A DNA stretch of 64,000 nucleotides from Nematostella vectensis (Eukaryota; Cnidaria; Anthozoa; Actiniaria; Edwardsiidae): positions 2,795,001 through 2,859,000 of the forward strand of contig NC_064044.1 of the NCBI RefSeq assembly GCF_932526225.1. The letters run 5' to 3'. Below the pieces are notes generated by a model. That model saw only the letters and a program-made list of their open reading frames with translations. It did no database searches and was not told where the DNA came from. Shown piece by piece: positions 58,001 through 64,000 of this stretch (positions are counted from its first letter, which is position 1; each line of letters begins with the position of its first letter). The position numbers were made by a program, and so were the translations under genes.

Positions 58001-61000
58001 ACGGTAGGGGTTTGATAGAAAATGTATTTCTTTTCTATTCTACTAAGATACTACGGTAGTACGGTAGGGGTTTGATAGAAAATGTATTTCTTTTCTATTC
58101 TACTAAGATACTACGGTAGTACGGTAGGGGTTTGATAGAAAATGTATTTCTTTTTCTATTCTACTAAGATACTCCGCTACTACGGTAGGGGTTTGATAGA
58201 AAATGTATTTCTTTTCTATTCTACTAAGATACTACGGTAGTACGGTAGGGGTTTGATAGAAAATGTATTTCTTTTTCTATTCTACTAAGATACTCCGCTA
58301 CTACGGTAGGGGTTTGATAGAAAATGTATTACGGTAGGGGTTTGATAGAAAATGTATTTCTTTTTCTATTCTACTAAGATACTCCGCTACTACGGTAGGG
58401 GTTTGATAGAAAATGTATTTCTTTTCTATTCTACTAAGATACTACGGTAGTACGGTAGGGGTTTGATAGAAAATGTATTTCTTTTTCTATTCTACTAAGA
58501 TACTACGGTAGTACGGTAGGGGTTTGATAGAAAATGTATTTCTTTTTCTATTCTACTAAGATACTACGGTAGTACGGTAGGGGTTTGATAGAAAATGTAT
58601 TTCTTTTTCTATTCTACTAAGATACTACGGTAGTACGGTAGGGGTTTGATGGAAAATGTATTTCTTTTTCTATTCTACTAAGATACTACGGTAGTACGGT
58701 AGGGGTTTGATGGAAAATGTATTTCTTTTTCTATTCTACTAAGATACTACGGTAGTACGGTAGGGGTTTGATAGAAAATGTATTTCTTTTTCTATTCTAC
58801 TAAGATACTACGGTACTACGGTAGGGGTTTGATAGAAAATGTATTTCTTTTTCTATTCTACTAAGATACTACGGTAGTACGGTAGGGGTTTGATAGAAAA
58901 TGTATTTCTTTTTCTATTCTACTAAGATACTACGGTAGTACGGTAGGGGTTTGATAGAAAATGTATTTCTTTTTCTATTCTACTAAGATACTACGGTAGT
59001 ACGGTAGGGGTTTGATGGAAAATGTATTTCTTTTTCTATTCTACTAAGATACTACGGTAGTACGGTAGGGGTTTGATGGAAAATGTATTTCTTTTTCTAT
59101 TCTACTAAGATACTACGGTAGTACGGTAGGGGTTTGATAGAAAATGTATTTCTTTTTCTATTCTACTAAGATACTACGGTAGTACGGTAGGGGTTTGATA
59201 GAAAATGTATTTCTTTTTCTATTCTACTAAGATACTACGGTAGTACGGTAGGGGTTTGATAGAAAATGTATTTCTTTTCTATTCTACTAAGATACTACGG
59301 TAGTACGGTAGGGGTTTGATAGAAAATGTATTTCTTTTTCTATTCTACTAAGATACTACGGTAGTACGGTAGGGGTTTGATAGAAAATGTATTTTTTTTC
59401 TATTCTACTAAGATACTACGGTAGTACGGTAGGGGTTTGATAGAAAATGTATTTTTTTTCTATTCTACTAAGATACTACGGTAGTACGGTAGGGGTTTGA
59501 TAGAAAATGTATTTTTTTTCTATTCTACTAAGATACTACGGTAGTACGGTAGGGGTTTGATAGAAAATGTAGTACGGTAGGGGTTTGATAGAAAATGTAT
59601 TTCTTTTCTATTCTACTAAGATACTACGGTACTACGGTAGGGGTTTGATAGAAAATGTATTTCTTTTTCTATTCTACTAAGATACTACGGTAGTACGGTA
59701 GGGGTTTGATAGAAAATGTATTTCTTTTTCTATTCTACTAAGATACTACGGTACTACGGTAGGGGTTTGATAGAAAATGTATTTCTTTTTCTATTCTACT
59801 AAGATACTACGGTAGTACGGTAGGGGTTTGATAGAAAATGTATTTTCTTTTCTATTCTACTAAGATACTACGGTACTACGGTAGGGGTTTGATAGAAAAT
59901 GTATTTCTTTTTCTATTCTACTAAGATACTACGGTAGTACGGTAGGGATTTGATAGAAAATGTATTTCTTTTTCTATTCTACTAAGATACTACGGTAGTA
60001 CGGTAGGGGTTTGATAGAAAATGTATTTCTTTTTCTATTCTACTAAGATACTACGGTAGTACGGTAGGGGTTTGATAGAAAATGTATTTCTTTTTCTATT
60101 CTACTAAGATACTACGGTAGTACGGTAGGGGTTTGATGGAAAATGTATTTCTTTTTCTATTCTACTAAGATACTACGGTAGTACGGTAGGGGTTTGATAG
60201 AAAATGTATTTCTTTTTCTATTCTACTAAGATACTACGGTACTACGGTAGGGGTTTGATAGAAAATGTATTTCTTTTTCTATTCTACTAAGATACTACGG
60301 TAGTACGGTAGGGGTTTGATAGAAAATGTATTTCTTTTTCTATTCTACTAAGATACTACGGTAGTACGGTAGGGGTTTGATAGAAAATGTATTTCTTTTT
60401 CTATTCTACTAAGATACTACGGTAGTACGGTAGGGGTTTGATGGAAAATGTATTTCTTTTTCTATTCTACTAAGATACTACGGTAGTACTGTAGGGGTTT
60501 GATGGAAAATGTATTTCTTTTTCTATTCTACTAAGATACTACGGTAGTACGGTAGGGGTTTGATAGAAAATGTATTTCTTTTTCTATTCTACTAAGATAC
60601 TACGGTAGTACGGTAGGGGTTTGATAGAAAATGTATTTCTTTTTCTATTCTACTAAGATACTACGGTAGTACGGTAGGGGTTTGATAGAAAATGTATTTC
60701 TTTTCTATTCTACTAAGATACTACGGTAGTACGGTAGGGGTTTGATAGAAAATGTATTTCTTTTTCTATTCTACTAAGATACTACGGTAGTACGGTAGGG
60801 GTTTGATAGAAAATGTATTTTTTTTCTATTCTACTAAGATACTACGGTAGTACGGTAGGGGTTTGATAGAAAATGTATTTTTTTTCTATTCTACTAAGAT
60901 ACTACGGTAGTACGGTAGGGGTTTGATAGAAAATGTATTTTTTTTCTATTCTACTAAGATACTACGGTAGTACGGTAGGGGTTTGATAGAAAATGTAGTA

Positions 61001-64000
61001 CGGTAGGGGTTTGATAGAAAATGTATTTCTTTTCTATTCTACTAAGATACTACGGTACTACGGTAGGGGTTTGATAGAAAATGTATTTCTTTTTCTATTC
61101 TACTAAGATACTACGGTAGTACGGTAGGGGTTTGATAGAAAATGTATTTCTTTTTCTATTCTACTAAGATACTACGGTACTACGGTAGGGGTTTGATAGA
61201 AAATGTATTTCTTTTTCTATTCTACTAACATACTACGGTAGTACGGTAGGGGTTTGATAGAAAATGTATTTCTTTTTCTATTCTACTAAGATACTACGGT
61301 AGTACGGTAGGGGTTTGATAGAAAATGTATTTTTTTTCTATTCTACTAAGATACTACGGTAGTACGGTAGGGGTTTGATAGAAAATGTATTTCTTTTTCT
61401 ATTCTACTAAGATACTACGGTAGTACGGTAGGGGTTTGATGGAAAATGTATTTCTTTTTCTATTCTACTAAGATACTACGGTAGTACGGTAGGGGTTTGA
61501 TAGAAAATGTATTTTTTTCTATTCTACTAAGATACTACGGTAGTACGGTAGGGGTTTGATGGAAAATGTATTTCTTTTCTATTCTACTAAGATACTACGG
61601 TAGTACGGTAGGGGTTTGATAGAAAATGTATTTCTTTTCTATTCTACTAAGATACTACGGTAGTACGGTAGGGGTTTGATAGAAAATGTATTTCTTTTTC
61701 TATTCTACTAAGATACTACGGTAGTACGGTAGGGGTTTGATAGAAAATGTATTTCTTTTCTATTCTACTAAGATACTACGGTAGTACGGTAGGGGTTTGA
61801 TAGAAAATGTATTTCTTTTCTATTCTACTAAGATACTACGGTAGTACGGTAGGGGTTTGATAGAAAATGTATTTCTTTTTCTATTCTACTAAGATACTAC
61901 GGTAGTACGGTAGGGGTTTGATAGAAAATGTATTTCTTTTTCTATTCTACTAAGATACTACGGTACTACGGTAGGGGTTTGATAGAAAATGTATTTTTTT
62001 TCTATTCTACTAAGATACTACGGTACTACGGTAGGGGTTTGATAGAAAATGTATTTTTTTTCTATTCTACTAAGATACTACGGTAGTACGGTAGGGGTTT
62101 GATAGAAAATGTATTCTTTTTCTATTCTACTAAGATACTACGGTAGTACGGTAGGGGTTTGATAGAAAATGTATTTCCTTTTCTATTCTACTAAGATACT
62201 ACGGTAGTACGGTAGGGGTTTGATAGAAAATGTAGTACGGTAGGGGTTTGATAGAAAATGTATTTCTTTTCTATTCTACTAAGATACTACGGTAGTACGG
62301 TAGGGGTTTGATAGAAAATGTATTTCTTTTCTATTCTACTAAGATACTACGGTAGTACGGTAGGGGTTTGATAGAAAATGTATTTCCTTTTCTATTCTAC
62401 TAAGATACTACGGTAGTACGGTAGGGGTTTGATAGAAAATGTAGTACGGTAGGGGTTTGATAGAAAATGTATTTCTTTTCTATTCTACTAAGATACTACG
62501 GTAGTACGGTAGGGGTTTGATAGAAAATGTATTTCTTTTTCTATTCTACTAAGATACTACGGTAGTACGGTAGGGGTTTGATAGAAAATGTATTTCTTTT
62601 TCTATTCTACTAAGATACTACGGTAGTACGGTAGGGGTTTGATAGAAAATGTATTTCTTTTTCTATTCTACTAAGATACTACGGTAGTACGGTAGGGGTT
62701 TGATAGAAAATGTATTTCTTTTTCTATTCTACTAAGATACTACGGTAGTACGGTAGGGGTTTGATAGAAAATGTATTTCTTTTCTATTCTACTAAGATAC
62801 TACGGTAGTACGGTAGGGGTTTGATAGAAAATGTATTTCTTTTCTATTCTACTAAGATACTACGGTACTACGGTAGGGGTTTGATAGAAAATGTATTTCT
62901 TTTTCTATTCTACTAAGATACTACGGTAGTACGGTAGGGGTTTGATAGAAAATGTATTTCTTTTCTATTCTACTAATATACTACGGTAGTACGGTAGGGG
63001 TTTGATAGAAAATGTATTTCTTTTCTATTCTACTAAGATACTACGGTACTACGGTAGGGGTTTGATAGAAAATGTATTTCTTTTTCTATTCTACTAAGAT
63101 ACTACGGTAGTACGGTAGGGGTTTGATAGAAAATGTATTTCTTTTTCTATTCTACTAAGATACTACGGTAGTACGGTAGGGGTTTGATAGAAAATGTATT
63201 TCTTTTCTATTCTACTAAGATACTACGGTACTACGGTAGGGGTTTGATAGAAAATGTATTTCTTTTTCTATTCTACTAAGATACTACGGTAGTACGGTAG
63301 GGGTTTGATAGAAAATGTATTTCTTTTTCTATTCTACTAAGATACTACGGTAGTACGGTAGGGGTTTGATAGAAAATGTATTTCTTTTTCTATTCTACTA
63401 AGATACTACCATAGTACGGTAGGGGTTTGATAGAAAATGTAGTACGGTAGGGGTTTGATAGAAAATGTATTTCTTTTCTATTCTACTAAGATACTACGGT
63501 AGTACGGTAGGGGTTTGATAGAAAATGTATTTCTTTTTCTATTCTACTAAGATACTACGGTAGTACGGTAGGGGTTTGATAGAAAATGTATTTCTTTTCT
63601 ATTCTACTAAGATACTACGGTAGTACGGTAGGGGTTTGATAGAAAATGTATTTCTTTTCTATTCTACTAAGATACTACGGTAGTACGGTAGGGGTTTGAT
63701 AGAAAATGTATTTCTTTTTCTATTCTACTAAGATACTACGGTAGTACGGTAGGGGTTTGATAGAAAATGTATTTCTTTTTCTATTCTACTAAGATACTAC
63801 GGTACTACGGTAGGGGTTTGATAGAAAATGTATTTTTTTTCTATTCTACTAAGATACTACGGTACTACGGTAGGGGTTTGATAGAAAATGTATTTCCTTT
63901 TCTATTCTACTAAGATACTACGGTAGTACGGTAGGGGTTTGATAGAAAATGTAGTACGGTAGGGGTTTGATAGAAAATGTATTTCTTTTCTATTCTACTA
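55011..64000. repeat. Satellite array, about 60-bp monomer, about 150 copies, runs off the window
   Basis: At least 9 kb of 57-61 bp monomers: ACTAAGATACTACGGTAGTA, then CGGTAGGGGTTTGATAGAAA, then ATGTATTTC and a T/C-rich TTTTTCTATTCT of variable T count. The monomer core TACTACGGTAGTA is an odd-centred palindrome. Variants: GTACTACGG for GTAGTACGG, CTCCGCTACTACGG, GATGG for GATAG, AATATAC for AAGATAC, and truncated monomers (AAAATGTAGTACGGTAGGGG). Identical variant strings recur at fixed offsets, so there is higher-order structure. No gene is seen in it. Confidence 0.98.

Overview
Eukaryotic (animal) genomic DNA. The genes have many short exons with GT-AG introns, AATAAA polyadenylation signals, and protein families typical of metazoans: MCM3, PCLAF, EMI1/FBXO5, BLOC1S5, MORN2, SLC25, death-fold adaptors and an Ig/sushi/TLDc receptor. 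Protein style, compact introns, abundant minisatellites, hairpin MITEs and a tRNA-gene remnant suggest a cnidarian, most likely a sea anemone such as Nematostella. The species is an inference, not proven by the sequence.

Layout. 1-2115 is a 43-bp minisatellite. 2193-4590 (+) is a three-exon death-domain protein. 7952-16435 (+) is an 11-exon gene for a membrane protein with collagen, three Ig, two sushi and one TLDc domain. 18572-20091 (+) is PCLAF (PCNA-associated factor). 21127-23048 (+) is EMI1/FBXO5. 25994-26488 (-) is BLOC1S5, divergent from 26699-41642 (+), a complete 25-exon MCM3. 42606-45313 (-) is six-exon MORN2, divergent from 45725-51485 (+), a ten-exon SLC25 mitochondrial carrier. 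52312-53007 holds tRNA-Val remnants and a minisatellite derived from them. 53487-54752 (-) is the 3' part of a DUF4773-like secreted protein gene. 55011 to the window end is one satellite of about 60-bp monomers, roughly 150 copies.

How the genes relate. PCLAF, EMI1 and MCM3 are all S-phase genes, and near-consensus E2F sites sit upstream of PCLAF and MCM3. The three lie on one strand within about 23 kb, so the middle of the window is a small replication/cell-cycle neighbourhood. The other genes are not functionally linked to them in any obvious way.

Main unusual signal. Tandem repeats make up roughly 30% of the window, and many visibly derive from the edge of the exon (or tRNA gene) next to them. 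This is seen in the TLDc gene intron 6, PCLAF intron 2, MCM3 intron 14, MORN2 intron 2/exon 3, SLC25 intron 4, the SLC25 3' UTR and a tRNA-Val relic. Several arrays contain many copies of a splice site. This recurrent seeding of minisatellites from gene edges is the best candidate for something undescribed here. Exon boundaries were read by eye from splice consensus and reading-frame phase; no alignment or transcript evidence was available.
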